Shown piece after piece: positions 1-10,287 of a DNA stretch of 64,000 bases. Both the position numbers and the translations under genes were made by a program. Location: positions 21,066,059 through 21,130,058 of the forward strand of contig OZ038435.1 in the NCBI GenBank assembly GCA_964036275.1, in the 5' to 3' direction. The notes beneath the pieces were generated by a model, which made no database searches, was not told where the DNA came from, and saw only the letters and a program-made list of their open reading frames with translations. Each line of letters begins with the position of its first letter. The stretch's first letter is position 1. The stretch comes from Litoditis marina. Taxonomy: Eukaryota > Nematoda > Chromadorea > Rhabditida > Rhabditidae.

Positions 1-138
1 ATAGATAAATTATCTGTCAACTCGCCCAAAAAATAATTTATCGGTGAAGTTACTGAAGGAAACATCTGTTAAATTATGATTTTACGTTGTATCTAAAAAA
101 AAAGATAATCAAATAATTGTTTACGGAAATCGACTTAC

Positions 139-1060
139 TGTTTGTGCGTGAACCTGACCACCATCCATACGTATCCGACAATGAAGGCCGCAGAAAGAAT
201 GAGACCAATTTCCAACTTTGAGAAACAAAGGGAATCCCCGGGAGGAGAGGTAGGACAAGGCATGGCACTGTAAACAGACAATGTATTATGTATGTTATAT
301 GTATACAACAAATAGATACTGAGCAGTTCGATAAGTTTGATTGTTTGACAAAGAATGAGCAAGTCATGTCTAATAGGGTCGTTCACGGAAGAACTTATTC
401 AGAAAACATAAAAGATAACTGTTCGAACACACGCGTTGTATTCATACATGCTAACGTAAACCTGCTAACAATGTCATAGATGATTGCACAAATGTTCATA
501 AAAGTGTTTTTCATTATTTCTGAAACTTCCCAGAACAGCGATCTACATTTGGTTGATTTGAAGCGACTACTGTGGAAGAATGACAATGAGGTTGAGGTTG
601 AGGATGAGGAGGGATTCACTTTATGAAATAGTTTGGATACAAAGTGAAGTAAACTATTGAGAATGTGTGTGCGCTGCACAGCTGCACTAAAAGTTAGAAT
701 GACACCTCATCTCTCTACTTTCTTCCTAACTGGGCGGGTCTGCCCTAGGTCAACCCACTAATTACAAAAGAAGCCAGACTACATCAGACAAAGAGAAGCC
801 GAAATTAGAGATTGTACTATTTACGATTACGAGCTAAAAGGATCGGGTAACACAGGAGTAAGAGTAATTAAATTAATTTATTATTTTTGAAAAGACTGAA
901 GCAAAATAAATAATTATTACACTGCACCTGAGAGGATTACGTGTGCTCGAAGTAGTAACTTCTTCTAAATACTGCAAGTTGATGGCCGACATCTCTTGTA
1001 TGGCGTCCTCAAAAGGGTTGGTGGACATTGAATGGAAAGGACGAACGGCAACCAACCGAC
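139..1060 (-). CDS. Candidate small membrane protein, 5' part only, runs off left edge
   Basis: Two minus-strand exons fit together. The first (1060 down to 928) follows a TTTACAG acceptor-like site, has an ATG at 1028 and ends in phase 2 at a GTGCAG donor. The second (267 down to 139) follows TTTACAG, enters in phase 2 and ends in phase 2 at a perfect GTAAGT donor, so the gene continues left of the window. The joined N-terminus is acidic (MSTNPFEDAIQEMSAINLQY) and is followed by a Pro/Ser/Cys stretch and one hydrophobic segment (LEIGLILSAAFIVGYVW) that would span a membrane. The first acceptor, with no exon found above it, would suit spliced-leader addition. I do not recognise the family. 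The 660-bp intron could hide another exon. The model rests on splice phase and codon-like sequence only. Confidence 0.45.
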
Positions 1061-1199
1061 CTGTAAAGAGTCAATTGCAAGAGATTATTCATTAAAACAG
1101 CAATTGTTTAACTCACAAAAATTGAAATAAAGCGTAAATCGAAAAAAAGTGGTTTTATTAAATCGGTTACGGATACGGTAAGTGACCATTGGAAGTAAT

Positions 1200-1320
1200 G
1201 CAGACCACCGTACCCCGCCTAATGCCCAAATAAAGGGGGGGGGGTGTGGGGAGCGGAGCTCCCACCAAAACGGGGGAGGTCTGGAGGGGGCGGAGTCCCC
1301 TCCAGTACGAATTATTTAAT
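1200..1320. repeat. GC-rich fold-back sequence
   Basis: A short G-rich block with inverted pairs such as GGAGCGGAGCTCC and GGAGGGGGCGGAGTCCCCTCC, standing out from the AT-rich surroundings. It resembles in style the GC-rich block at 56.57-56.63 kb. It looks like the end of a mobile element rather than coding sequence, but no partner end was found. Confidence 0.35.
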
Positions 1321-1525
1321 TTTGTCACCCAAAGTTAGGAGAGTCGTCTAATAGTTGTGAAGTGTGGAATCGTCACGTGAAAGGATGAGGAGCATCAGCA
1401 ACTCCAACTGCTCCTATTCGATGAGCTTTGACATGTTTCACTCTATTCAGTTAATGGAAAATTGTCTAATAAGTTACTAGAAGGACACTGAAACGTGTGA
1501 ACACAGCCGAATTCGAACATTGCTG

Positions 1526-2094
1526 ATGTTCTCCCAATTTCACGTATCCTATATATTAGTTCTGAAAGAAATTGTCAATCCTGTTAGCCATAATCTGAAT
1601 GACGCTAAATTTGAACCAGAGTTCCATCATACCACGATTCCAGGAGTAAATTGAACCATACAAATTACTAGTGAAAACTACTCATTTTCAGGCGTCCAAA
1701 ACTCTCGGATCGAAACAAATGCTACCTGTGGAACCGTTCGATTTGGCTGTCGACGGTAATTTATGCAATTTTCTAAAAAAATTAATATCATCCAACAATT
1801 GTAATCAAATTTTCAACAACATTGAACGACTGAATGCTCAACCTGTTTTTTTAGAGCTCTACGTTAAACGTGAAAAATGAGTGCAGCGGTGTTCCCAGAT
1901 GAATGATAAGTCATGTGAATCGCAAGTTTGAGTTACACCTTAAATTACGTGATTTTAACGTGATAATTACTTAAATTTGTAATTCAGAAAAAACGAACGA
2001 GGCTCAGTTCACTGTATGGAGTGAGGAACTTCTCGACGCCTTGGATCGAAACCTACCCGGAAGAGGAGAGCACCGACGACGAGAGCGACGATGA
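1526..2094 (+). CDS. Candidate three-exon hypothetical gene
   Basis: Exons 1526-1645, 1692-1755 and 1988-2094 join in phase. The first intron is only 46 bp with GTAAAT and ATTTTCAG ends, typical of nematodes; the second is 232 bp (GTAATT to ATTCAG). The 96-aa product has no signal peptide; it contains PVEPFDLAVD and then NEAQFTVWSEELLDALDRNL, and a basic Arg-rich tail. If the donor at 1756 is not used, exon 2 reads on to a stop at 1880. The last exon is also open in a second frame to 2122, giving an acidic tail (EEESTDDESDDEN). I do not recognise the family and cannot decide between the two frames. The start ATG is the first in frame; further 5' exons are possible. Confidence 0.4.
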
Positions 2095-2129
2095 GAACTA
2101 TCGACAGAAAAAGACGATGTGAAGAGTTT

Positions 2130-3030
2130 TTGTTTACAAAAGCGTTGTAAACAAAACAATGTTGTAAATAGGAGTTTATTTGAAAGCGGCTCACTTTCTT
2201 CCCGTAAAATTTTAGCAGCATAAAACAAATACCCTAGAAGTTAGTTACAAAAGAGCAAAGAATAGAAGCTCTAAGTTTTTATGTTGCCACAACTCATTTT
2301 GACTAGATTACGGTAGTTTGAATAGAAAAGACTATTTGAAACGATCTCTGCTCTAGGTATTGTATTTTTGAAAGGCACACTTTAATTTTCTCAGCATAGT
2401 TTGTTACATTATGCGAGCAACCGTTCAACGACTTTTGAGCAAACTTTAAATTTTAAGATTGGGAAGAAAGTGTGCGTTCAATGTTCGATTGTTTCAATTG
2501 ACATATTTAATGGTTTTTGAATGTTCTGTATCTTACTTATTGCCCTATTTTTACATTATGGAGAAGATACAGAACACAGTGGTGCAGGCTGGTCTGAACT
2601 TTGATGTTTGTAGTTCGATCCCTCTTTATTCAGGTTTAGTTTGCTATCTCTATTATGTGCATGGATCAAACTGCACCTCAGGTTCGGTCACAACCTATGC
2701 CTAAGACATATTTGTATTAGTTCAATAAATTTAACTATTTTTAATGTTTCTAATGTTTACACTTTGTTTATTGTTCTGAAAAAGGTTGAGTGCGGCTCTA
2801 ATCAGCACCCGACATCTTTTATTTTTCGTACATAAAACAGGATACAACATTATTCTGATGGCAATTTGTTTCTGATGCTTAGTTCCCAAAAACTGATCTC
2901 ACATCCTGCTAGTAACATTTATTTATTGTTTCCATTGATTCAAAAATTTTCTCAAACCAGAAAAATGACCAGAGCCAACAAATCAAATCAAGTTACGCAA
3001 TTGATAGTTCATGCTGATCTGAACATGTTG
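2130..3030. other. Intergenic, nothing recognised
   Basis: AT-rich sequence between the candidate gene ending near 2.1 kb and the last exon of A1. Open frames here are short and show no splice-supported coding pattern. The part next to 3037 should contain the 3' UTR of A1. Confidence 0.4.
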
Positions 3031-3036
3031 CGCAAG

Positions 3037-3817
3037 TCAATCGTGAGACCATTTGAGTATGATTGTGCCAAGGTCGATGGTTCCGTCTTGTTGTTTGAGG
3101 TCAATTATTTCCCATCTCTGCAATATATCACACGAGTAAGAAAGCATATTGGGCCAAGAACTCTGGCGGCGTAGCAATCCCCACGAAAGTTCATGCGATC
3201 ACCTCATGGGCACGAGCTTCTCATGACATTTCATCGATTGCTTTGCTACAACATTGAGAGTTCACGAGTAGCTTATGGGGTATATCATGATGAACTCATA
3301 TGAACTTCTCATGAGATTGAATGGATTGCTAAGCCCCCCGATAAACGTGGTCCTGTTTAACCATCAGGATTCGGCGTGATTTCTACTTGTAGAATGTACA
3401 ACGTAAAACGGTAAAAATTCATGGACCTACATTGTCGTGTCGGCATGCACACAAAATGAACAAATATTCCATTTGCCTCTTGCCAGCATCCGTATAGTCA
3501 ACGGAGAATTCTCCAACTGGGCCTTCTTTTTCTGTTTGAATATGCTCGGGTGCTGTAACTACAGGCTATAGTGACTTAAAATCTCTCGCCAAGTTTTCAA
3601 GACGACAAAATTTTCGTTCTCCTAATTTTGGGGCCCTACTTTGAATGTGCCAAAACAACAGAAAACTAAAAAAAAACTCACAGTCGTACAGATAGAATTT
3701 GCATTCTTCACGGGGAGCAATCCTCCTCTCTTCTGTACAATATACTTTCCCCTTCACGGTAGCAGCTGATGCCATCGAGACAATTATTAGGAGTAAAATG
3801 AAGCGATGAGACGACAT
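3037..3817 (-). CDS. A1: transthyretin-like secreted protein, family A
   Basis: Minus-strand gene of three exons: 3817-3682, 3552-3431 and 3117-3037. Donors are GTGAGT and GTAGGT; acceptors are TTACAG and TTGCAG. Phases match (1 then 0), giving 112 aa. Residues 1-18 form a signal peptide (MSSHRFILLLIIVSMASA). The mature part starts TVKGKVYC, has a second Cys in the first exon (REECKFYLYD), then VGEFSVDYTD, a CAC pair and GTIDLGTIIL. This order (beta strand with Cys, G-x-F-x-V, Cys before the last third, G-T-I-x-L) is that of nematode TTR-like proteins, which are secreted and mostly of unknown ligand. Assignment to TTR-like is by motif layout, not a search. Intron 2 carries a CTCATGAG MITE. 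All splice sites and the reading frame are intact. Confidence 0.75.
3165..3340. mobile_element. CTCATGAG-type MITE in A1 intron 2
   Basis: Terminal inverted repeats GGCGGCGTAGCAATCC and, at the other end, GGATTGCTAAGCCCCCC. The inside is packed with palindromic CTCATGAG/CATATGA units. The same element sits in the same intron of A2 and A4, so it was already there before those genes duplicated. Confidence 0.7.
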
Positions 3818-3839
3818 TGTTGGTTATGCTCGATTCTGG

Positions 3840-3895
3840 TCTGAACGGGATGAAAATGTACGCCCCCAAAATCCATTATCTCTTGTTCAGAATTA
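3840..3895 (-). promoter_or_regulatory. Conserved upstream block of A1 with GATA-like site
   Basis: Read on minus, GAACAAGAGATAATGG followed by GGGGGCGTACATTTTCATCC lies 40-75 bases above the A1 start. The same block lies above A4 and, with changes, above A2 and A3. AGATAA fits the WGATAR consensus of GATA factors. No TATA box is seen in A1, whereas A4 has CATAAAAG at the matching place. Confidence 0.45.
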
Positions 3896-3982
3896 TTGAC
3901 AAAAAGCTGATCTGACTTCGAAAAAAGACACGTGTTGAATAAAGTGGAACAAAAAGAACAGCGTCATAGTACGGCGAGATAA

Positions 3983-4351
3983 CAAACTAATCCATATCCT
4001 TCTGAACAGAAAGTAGAGGACATTGCACGTCAACAGGAAACGCCAGACAGGCGTTTCAAAGATCGGCAAAGGACGTTTCCAGGAAGAACCGCTCCAATGA
4101 TAAAGTACATTGACGTGGCCGTAAATAAGCTCTGTGATCCTGCCAACAATCATTCCAAACCCTCCTGTGTTCTCTCTCCCCATTACCACTTACACACTTA
4201 CAAGTGTATGAACATTACGTTATCGACGCAATGCCCGACAGCCAATGCTTATGGTTGTCAGAAATGTTTCGTTGAAAAAAAGAACGTATCTTGTGAGCGA
4301 ACAGTAGCTGCTGCTAAAAAAAGCATTTTATGTTCAAGACTTCGAAATTAA
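3983..4351 (+). CDS. Cysteine-rich ORF, head-to-head with A1
   Basis: Open from 3983 to the TAA at 4349-4351 (122 codons before the stop), first ATG at 4097 (84 aa). A basic, Arg/Gln-rich stretch is followed by a cysteine-rich part with spacings C-D-P..S-C, K-C-M-N, Q-C-P, G-C-Q-K-C and V-S-C-E-R: eight cysteines in about 70 residues, as in small disulfide-rich secreted domains. A usable acceptor (TCTGAACAG) lies just before 4010, so 4010-4351 may be a final exon whose first exon is not identified. It faces away from A1 across about 200 bases. Decayed copies in the same head-to-head position lie above A2 (16.5-16.65 kb) and A4 (59.34-59.7 kb, one-base deletion). I do not recognise the family. 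Confidence 0.45.
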   Translation, partial: QTNPYPSEQKVEDIARQQETPDRRFKDRQRTFPGRTAPMIKYIDVAVNKLCDPANNHSKPSCVLSPHYHLHTYKCMNITLSTQCPTANAYGCQKCFVEKKNVSCERTVAAAKKSILCSRLRN

Positions 4352-4829
4352 AAAACAACATTACATGGATTATGGTTCAGAAAACATTTCTTCGTCCGAT
4401 TGTCGAGAGTGCGTTACTAAAAAAAGTTCGCGCGTCAAGAGATAGACAAGAGAGATCACTCAACTTGAAGAATCCGTCCCGCTTTAGTTTTCACGTTTGA
4501 GTTAACAATCTTACCCAGGGCAAATGAAAAGCCGTTATCAAAAATATATACTTCTATCTCCCTATCTTGCTTCGTTTCCTCAGAAAAGCGGCTTACGTAA
4601 TGACACCGATAGGGGAGTTGCGTACGGGGTGTGCTCAAAATAGCCTATAGAAGTGCAAATATGATTTTCAAACACTCTCTCACATACGAATACACAATTA
4701 GATACTGAAAAATGAAAATAAATCTGGATGTAAATGAACCAAGTCGTCACAGTGAAAATTTTCATGTCCCCCTTTTTATTGCTTGATGTTATGCAAATTT
4801 TACAAATTTTCCATCAGAAAGTTTTTTCA

Positions 4830-4957
4830 TGGTCTATAGGGAGACATTTCCGGTTTGGGTAAACCACGTGAAGATGGTGTCCCCGTCATCTCAAAATTTC
4901 TATCAATATCGTTTTCACTTCTTCATGATCTCTCCACTGCAATGAAATCTAAATCTG
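4830..4957. repeat. Interspersed repeat, left half, split by a MITE
   Basis: This sequence and its continuation at 5374-5405 match, in reverse complement, the uninterrupted stretch at about 16.03-16.18 kb. The break point is exactly where the MITE at 4958-5370 sits. Confidence 0.6.
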
Positions 4958-5370
4958 GCACCGTAGCAAAGTTATGCAAGTTGTGAGCTCAACCTTACCG
5001 TGGGTCTGGTCACATTCTGGCCACATAGTTGCCAACTTTATATGTATAAGCAGAGTGCGGGCACCGTAGCAAAGTCTCATGAAAAGGTCACCTTTGAGCT
5101 GAACTATCTGGTCACCACCTCACCCAGAGCTGGGTCAACTACACTATGCGTAAACATGGAAAGTTGGCAACTATGTGGCCAGAATGTGATCAGGTTTCCG
5201 ATCATGTTCAGCTCACCACTTTCATGACTTTGCTACGGTGCCAGGTGACCCAAATTTGGGCGAGGTGGTGCCCAGATTTGGGTCACCTGCCCCATGCTTA
5301 TACATGCGTGGTGCCCAGACCAGATAGTTCAGCTCAACGGTGAGCTTTTCACGAGACTTTGCTACGGTGC
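4958..5370. mobile_element. Composite MITE, GCACCGTAGCAAAG termini, CTG target duplication
   Basis: Ends are GCACCGTAGCAAAG and CTTTGCTACGGTGC, flanked on both sides by CTG. A second complete pair of ends (5061-5241) lies inside, so one copy seems inserted within another. The uninterrupted copy of the host repeat near 16.05 kb shows the empty site. A 3-bp CWG target duplication and non-coding interior fit a PIF/Harbinger-derived MITE; that family name is inference. Confidence 0.75.
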
Positions 5371-5555
5371 CTGGCCCTTCTAGGTCAACTTTTTTATACA
5401 AAGTTTGACACCCCGGAACAGCGGAAAACGGGCCTCCTCGCCAGACAATCAGAACAAGACGCCGTCCGAACTGAGGTAAGTGTGTCACTGACCAAACTGC
5501 GAACCAACACAATGTTGCTGGCCGAACCCCTGCAATGGGCACTAAGTTAGTTTGA

Positions 5556-5756
5556 AATTGGAATCATACGAATTTTATTGATATCTCTAAACTGGAACCA
5601 CCAGTCGATAATCCTCCTCCAACTCCTGTTGATGCTATGTACTCGTTCGATCACTTCTATGAACACCATTCTCCACCTCCGTTGCCTCCCACTCAAATCG
5701 ATGAAATAATTCGTCAATGTGGAATTGTACAAGCTGATTGTCTCGGACATCACTGA
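5556..5756 (+). pseudogene. Orphan proline-rich coding fragment
   Basis: From 5556 the plus frame is open to a TGA at about 5756 and reads like protein: PPVDNPPPTPVDAMYSFDHF, then SPPPLPPTQIDEIIRQCGIV and a His-rich end. There is no start codon with a signal and no clear acceptor. It lies between two MITEs (ending 5370 and starting 5782). It may be the last exon of a broken gene or a captured fragment. Family not recognised. Confidence 0.3.
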
Positions 5757-5781
5757 TGTTCTGTTGAGGAATGAAAGCCAG

Positions 5782-5962
5782 GCACCGTAGCAAAGTCATG
5801 AAAGTGGTGAGCTCACCCTGATTGAGAACCTGATCACAGTCTGGCTACATAGTTGCCAACGTTCCGTGTTTAAACATAGTGGGGGTGACCGAAATTTGGG
5901 TCAGGTAGTGTCCAGATAGCTCAGCTCGGAGCTGACCTTTTCAGGAGACTTTGCTACGGTGC
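5782..5962. mobile_element. 181-bp MITE, GCACCGTAGCAAAG termini, CAG target duplication
   Basis: Perfect short inverted termini (GCACCGTAGCAAAGTC / GACTTTGCTACGGTGC) flanked by CAG on both sides. Same length and internal sequence type as the copy at 39093-39273. Confidence 0.8.
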
Positions 5963-5965
5963 CAG

Positions 5966-8260
5966 GTTACATATATGTCCTATTCAAGTTTCGTCAGGCA
6001 TTCATCAGATTCTACTTTGGAACGTATGACTACAACATTGCACCTCCATCACGTCTAGCTCATAATTTTCTGCGCTTCTCAGCATTTTTTTCTCACATAT
6101 TTCCAATTTCAATCTCGAAAATCATTGTGATGATTTTTATGTTCATCAATTCCTGATGTTATTCCGTCCTGACTGTGTTCCGTATATACATGAATAAATG
6201 ACCTCCGATTCCCTGTCTGTTTCCATAGTTTCATTCTACGTGTATAGCATTCTGTCCACTCGCTACAGAGTCGACGATGAGATGGAAAACCCGAGGCCAC
6301 GCGCGACAGAAAATCGCTGGTCGGTATTACCAACAGGAATGCATGCTCACAAGCAGTTCCCTCCCCTTCCTCGAACAGTCACTTGCATGTTACTGGATCA
6401 ATGTCAATAGAGCATGCCAATCCACCATGATGTTCATTTTTATGATTCACCATGATTTTTATGAAGGAGTGGAACCAAGCCCAACAAGCAGCTGCTAGTA
6501 CAAGTATCTGTGACATGTATGATGATCATTGCCTCGTAACCAAGCGAAGTGAATGAATAAATAAATATGAAAAATGAATGAAACATTATGTTCCATCTGG
6601 GAATAACAAATTCTTGCGCCGAAGTTCAAAACTAGAGCACAGTTTTTTTACAGTTAGAGCTGGATCACATAATTGGAAAAAAACCAAGATAAAAACAATT
6701 TCAGTTTCTATCACCTCAAAAAAATAGTTTTTAAAAGCTTTCGCACGTGGTTTTTTCACCGTCAAAAGATCGGCGCGCAAGAGCAGTTCATGAAGTATAT
6801 TCAGGATTGTTTTTCCGTGTTTTTACTATTTTTCCCTTTCCAATGATGATTTTGATCAAACAAGCTTTGAATACTATTTTCTTATTATTATGAATGACTT
6901 TAATGGTTTCACTGATCGCTGAATACGAATGAAGATGAAACTGCGATTGATACGACTTCGACTTCTAGTATGAAAAGAAATAACTATCAAACACCTTGCA
7001 AACTGCAGTGACTATAGGGTAAATGCCTAGAAATGCCCAAATAGAGAATGAGGCGGTTAGGCGACATGGTTAGTTATGTTGGAATCTGGTGTGAACTGAG
7101 GCAGCATTCATTTACGTCGGCATTATATTTTAGCGTTGACGCCAGCAAGCATGTAAAAACATCCTGTTTTCAACGCGCGGCGTTATCGCCGAGCCACGAC
7201 TCGAAGCGTTGAACAGTTTCATATTTGTTTTTCAACCGGACAGTCCACTTATGCTGCATTTATTTGTATTTGTTCTCGTTCAGCACATTCGAAATTCTAA
7301 ATTTGTATGTTTTCGAGAAATTGAGTTTTTGCAAAAATCCCGAAATTTGGACAAAAGTGGGTAGAAATATGATTAAAACCGACCAAATCGATTATTAGGA
7401 GCATGAAATAAAAAATCGTTGAAGAAAACTTTAAAACTGACATTATATGGTAAACGTGCTAAAAACGTCAGCATTTTATTCAATTCACGTGATTCTTCTT
7501 TTTTAATTCTCATTTTATCAAAACCGGTCGATTTAGCACTTTTTCCTAAGACCATTTAAGGCCCTATCATCCTCAAAATTCAAAATTTAAAATAAAAATT
7601 TGCAACTATGACCGAAAAATACGTTTACCCTAACTTTTTATTTGCTTTACAACAGTGTAAACCGTGTTCAGAGATTTTCATTGAGAGCGAAGCTGTGCCG
7701 AGAAAAGAAGGCGGACATTTTTTGCAGCTGCCGCCGCCGCCCCGTTACGGAAGTCATTTTTGGAGACGTTTACCCTTCCAACTCACGTTCATCGAGTCAT
7801 TTCGAACTCAAACTTCTATATCTTATTGATGTATGCCCTTCCATTGCTCACTGCAAATTTCTCGAAAAATGGTTCACAAATTACCAAGAAACTGGCAAAA
7901 AACTTTTCATCACGTCCGCATAGCTGAGAACAAAAACTAACGGGGCATTCAGCGTTGTTATTGACGAATCGTATATGTTTGTTGTTACACAGCAAAAAAT
8001 GAGATATACAGTATATCTCCTATACAGTATACTTTTGATTTCTGATATTTTTTCAGTATATTTTCGGTTTCTGATTTTCATCAGATTTTGAATTCAATGA
8101 TTCGAAAAATCAAGACTTCGGCACGACCTCCCTTCACTTTTAAACTAACGTTCGGCTTTCAAAGTTCGTGTTTTCAAGATACGAGGTGCGTTACCGCGCA
8201 ATGATTAGTGCCCACAGAAATCCCGCAGATATAGTCGTCGCCAACGGGAAGGCGGGAGGG
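5966..8260. other. Gene-poor stretch with interspersed repeat fragments
   Basis: No supported gene apart from the family-A relic at 7.0-7.1 kb. 6601-6655 matches 9118-9155 in reverse complement, and 6865-6965 is an inverted copy of the repeat seen at 8727-8835. Remaining open frames are short, AT-driven and unsupported by splice sites. Confidence 0.45.
7010..7115 (-). pseudogene. Relic of a family-A start region
   Basis: Read on minus, a stretch like the A1/A2 leader (a CAGACCAGAATCGAGCATAAC-type match) runs into an ATG at 7067, then MSPNRLILYLG, echoing MSSHRFILLL. Similarity fades into TATAGTCACTGCAG, recalling the intron-2-side acceptor region of A1. No exon 2 or 3 follows. Best read as a decayed copy. 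Confidence 0.4.
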
Positions 8261-8265
8261 TACTG

Positions 8266-8398
8266 TAGATCTCACTTTCCGCTGTGTATGCACACATGTC
8301 TCCGATTCCAAAGCTTTCCGTTTATGTGCTCAAATAGCGCAGAGGTTAGCGCCCTGCTACGAAACTTTTGCTCGCAGGTTCGATGCCGGTGAGAAACA
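8266..8398 (+). repeat. tRNA-derived SINE-like repeat
   Basis: TAGCGCAGAGGTTAGCGC resembles a pol III A box and GGTTCGATGCC a B box, about 35 bases apart, in a tRNA-like order. A shared leader (CTCACTTTCCGCTGTGTATG) precedes it. Related copies lie on minus at 10680-10810, 28925-29055, 37845-38102 and 41543-41656. Confidence 0.55.
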
Positions 8399-8726
8399 TA
8401 AATTGGATTTTGTTCATGATATTTTGGTTTAGAAATTGTTTTCCTCCGTCTAGAACTAAAATCTTCAAACAAAGAAGTTCACAGAGGTTCGATTGGTTAG
8501 GTAAGTTCACAGAGATTTTTCTCTCTGAAACGAATACGACACATTGAAAGTTTCAAATCGAAAATTTTAATTTACAGATTAGAACCCAAGAACTTTTGTT
8601 CTTTGCATTTTCATTAAGATAACTCAGAAATTTCGGAGTGGGCTCATTGTAGTGATTATGTTCAAATTTTCAACCATCAAGTTTTTTTTCACGGTATTTG
8701 ATATTTTTCCTTCCTGAACAAGTAGT

Positions 8727-9110
8727 CGTGTCAATAGCAGTTTTCTTCATTTGTATTCAGCGTTCATTAAACCATCAAATCCATTAAAATAACGAGATAG
8801 CATTATTCAGAACTTGTTCAAGCATTTTTCGACTACGAAGCTTTATTAGAATTATCATTGCGAAGGAAAAAAACCGAACGAACACAAAAAAATTCTGATT
8901 GAAACTAGTGTTGGATACTTAAAATGACAAATTACAATCAGAAACTGAACAAGATGTAATACACAAGACCACAAAACAGAAACAGGTCCCAATATATTAA
9001 TTCAGATCGAAACACTAGTTAATATCGCTTCCAGTGAATAATTTCCAAGCTGTTGATAGAACGCGACATTGTTTCATTCTTGGTTATTTCCAAACATTTG
9101 CTCCAGCTCA
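8727..9110 (+). repeat. Interspersed repeat R1
   Basis: Core: AGTCGTGTCAATAGCAG, CATTTGTATTCAGCG, ACCATCAAATCCATTAAAAT, then TTCAGAACTTGTTC. Further copies at 14404, 15112, 19243, 20445, 43795 and 50868 (plus) and 6865-6965 (minus). The three copies at 8.7, 14.4 and 15.1 kb share a longer 3' part (AACAGGTCCCAA, CTCAGATCAAAACACTA). No termini or coding capacity were resolved. Confidence 0.55.
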
Positions 9111-9114
9111 AAAA

Positions 9115-10065
9115 GTAAAAAAAACTGTGCTCTAGTTTTGAACTTTGGCGCATGCGGTACCTCCTGTGCCAACTTAAAGGCATATAGAAGTTTGATGAAC
9201 TGAAGTCTAATTCTCCATTACCAACTTTGGATGTGCAACGATCGTGTCAAAGATTTGGCGTTGTTTATAACGAGTGGATGAAAAACTTTCGGTTTCTGAA
9301 TGCAGCGGACGGTGTTTTACAGCAACTATTATCTCCTCGTCGCGGCGAATTTTCGGAGAACCGGATCCGTCCTCCCGAACCGAACCGCAAACCGGTCACT
9401 AAACATATTAGCGGTAATTGTTAATAAAAGAAGAATGTAAAGAGAGAAGAGATTAGCCTCTGAAATGAAGCTGGAAGAAAAATAGGAAAGCAGATCTTCA
9501 TGTGTTTTTTCAAATACGCCTGAACATTCACCAAAACGATGGAAAACAAGCCAAGCTACTTGTACAATAGACGACAGTCATATTTAAATGAAAATAAAGA
9601 ATATTCGATTGATAAGCACAGGTAACTCCAAGAGCTTGAAGGAAATCCATCCAGTCATCTCTGAGAAAAACGCGGAATAGGTCATTGTTACCGTCGCCAT
9701 CGAAAGTTAATCTCGCGAACCGCTGTTTTCAAAAACTTAAGATTTCAGACAAATTAAAAGCGTTTCTAATATACAACCCTCGACCTCTCTTCATCGAAAT
9801 CCAAAACGAATGGCCCAGCTATTTTCGAGAAAATGCAATTAATTGTTTTTTGAAATCGCTTCTTTTCTATGTTCAAAAACTGATCTGCGCAGCGGTTTGC
9901 GCGGCGCGCGATAGGTTGTGTCAGGCCGTTCTGGACAAATTTCAGATTTAAAGATTTTTTTCTTGAGCATATCAGAGATCAGAAAACGCACTTTAGGGTG
10001 TGTACGCTCAGCAATTTCACAACTCGCATCCGTTATTTTTCTCAGATTTCATTCCCAATTTTAAT
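9115..10065. other. Intergenic with two unsupported ORFs
   Basis: ORFs at 9227-9424 (65 aa) and 9685-9951 (88 aa) have no signal, motif or splice context that I trust. The rest is AT-rich with nothing recognised. Confidence 0.35.
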
Positions 10066-10287
10066 ATTGTGAAATAACTATTGTGCTGGTGTAGCTCTCT
10101 TTTTCCAAAAGCAAGCGTTTGCTCATTCGATATTCCGTAACTGTACACGTTTCAAACTAATTTTGTATTCTGAAACGGCCAGGAATTCTGAAACATGGCT
10201 CCACACAGTCCAATCAGCACTTAAAGCACTTAGGTCAGCATAAAAGGCGAGGATTGACAACATTTTCATTCGCCTGTGACTTCCAAT
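10066..10287 (+). promoter_or_regulatory. Conserved promoter module of B1
   Basis: Holds the B-family upstream blocks: AACTATTGTGCTGGTGTAG, TTTGCTCATTCGATATTCCG, GAATTCTGAAACATGG, AGCACTTAAAGCACTTAGG, and a TATA-like CATAAAAG at 10239-10246, 42 bases from its end to the ATG at 10288. The same order lies above B2, B4 and B7. Confidence 0.6.

Noticed and set aside
2004..2228. Minus-strand ORFs of 70-74 aa
   Set aside because: Shadows of the plus-strand exon, with Arg/Ser bias typical of the opposite strand.
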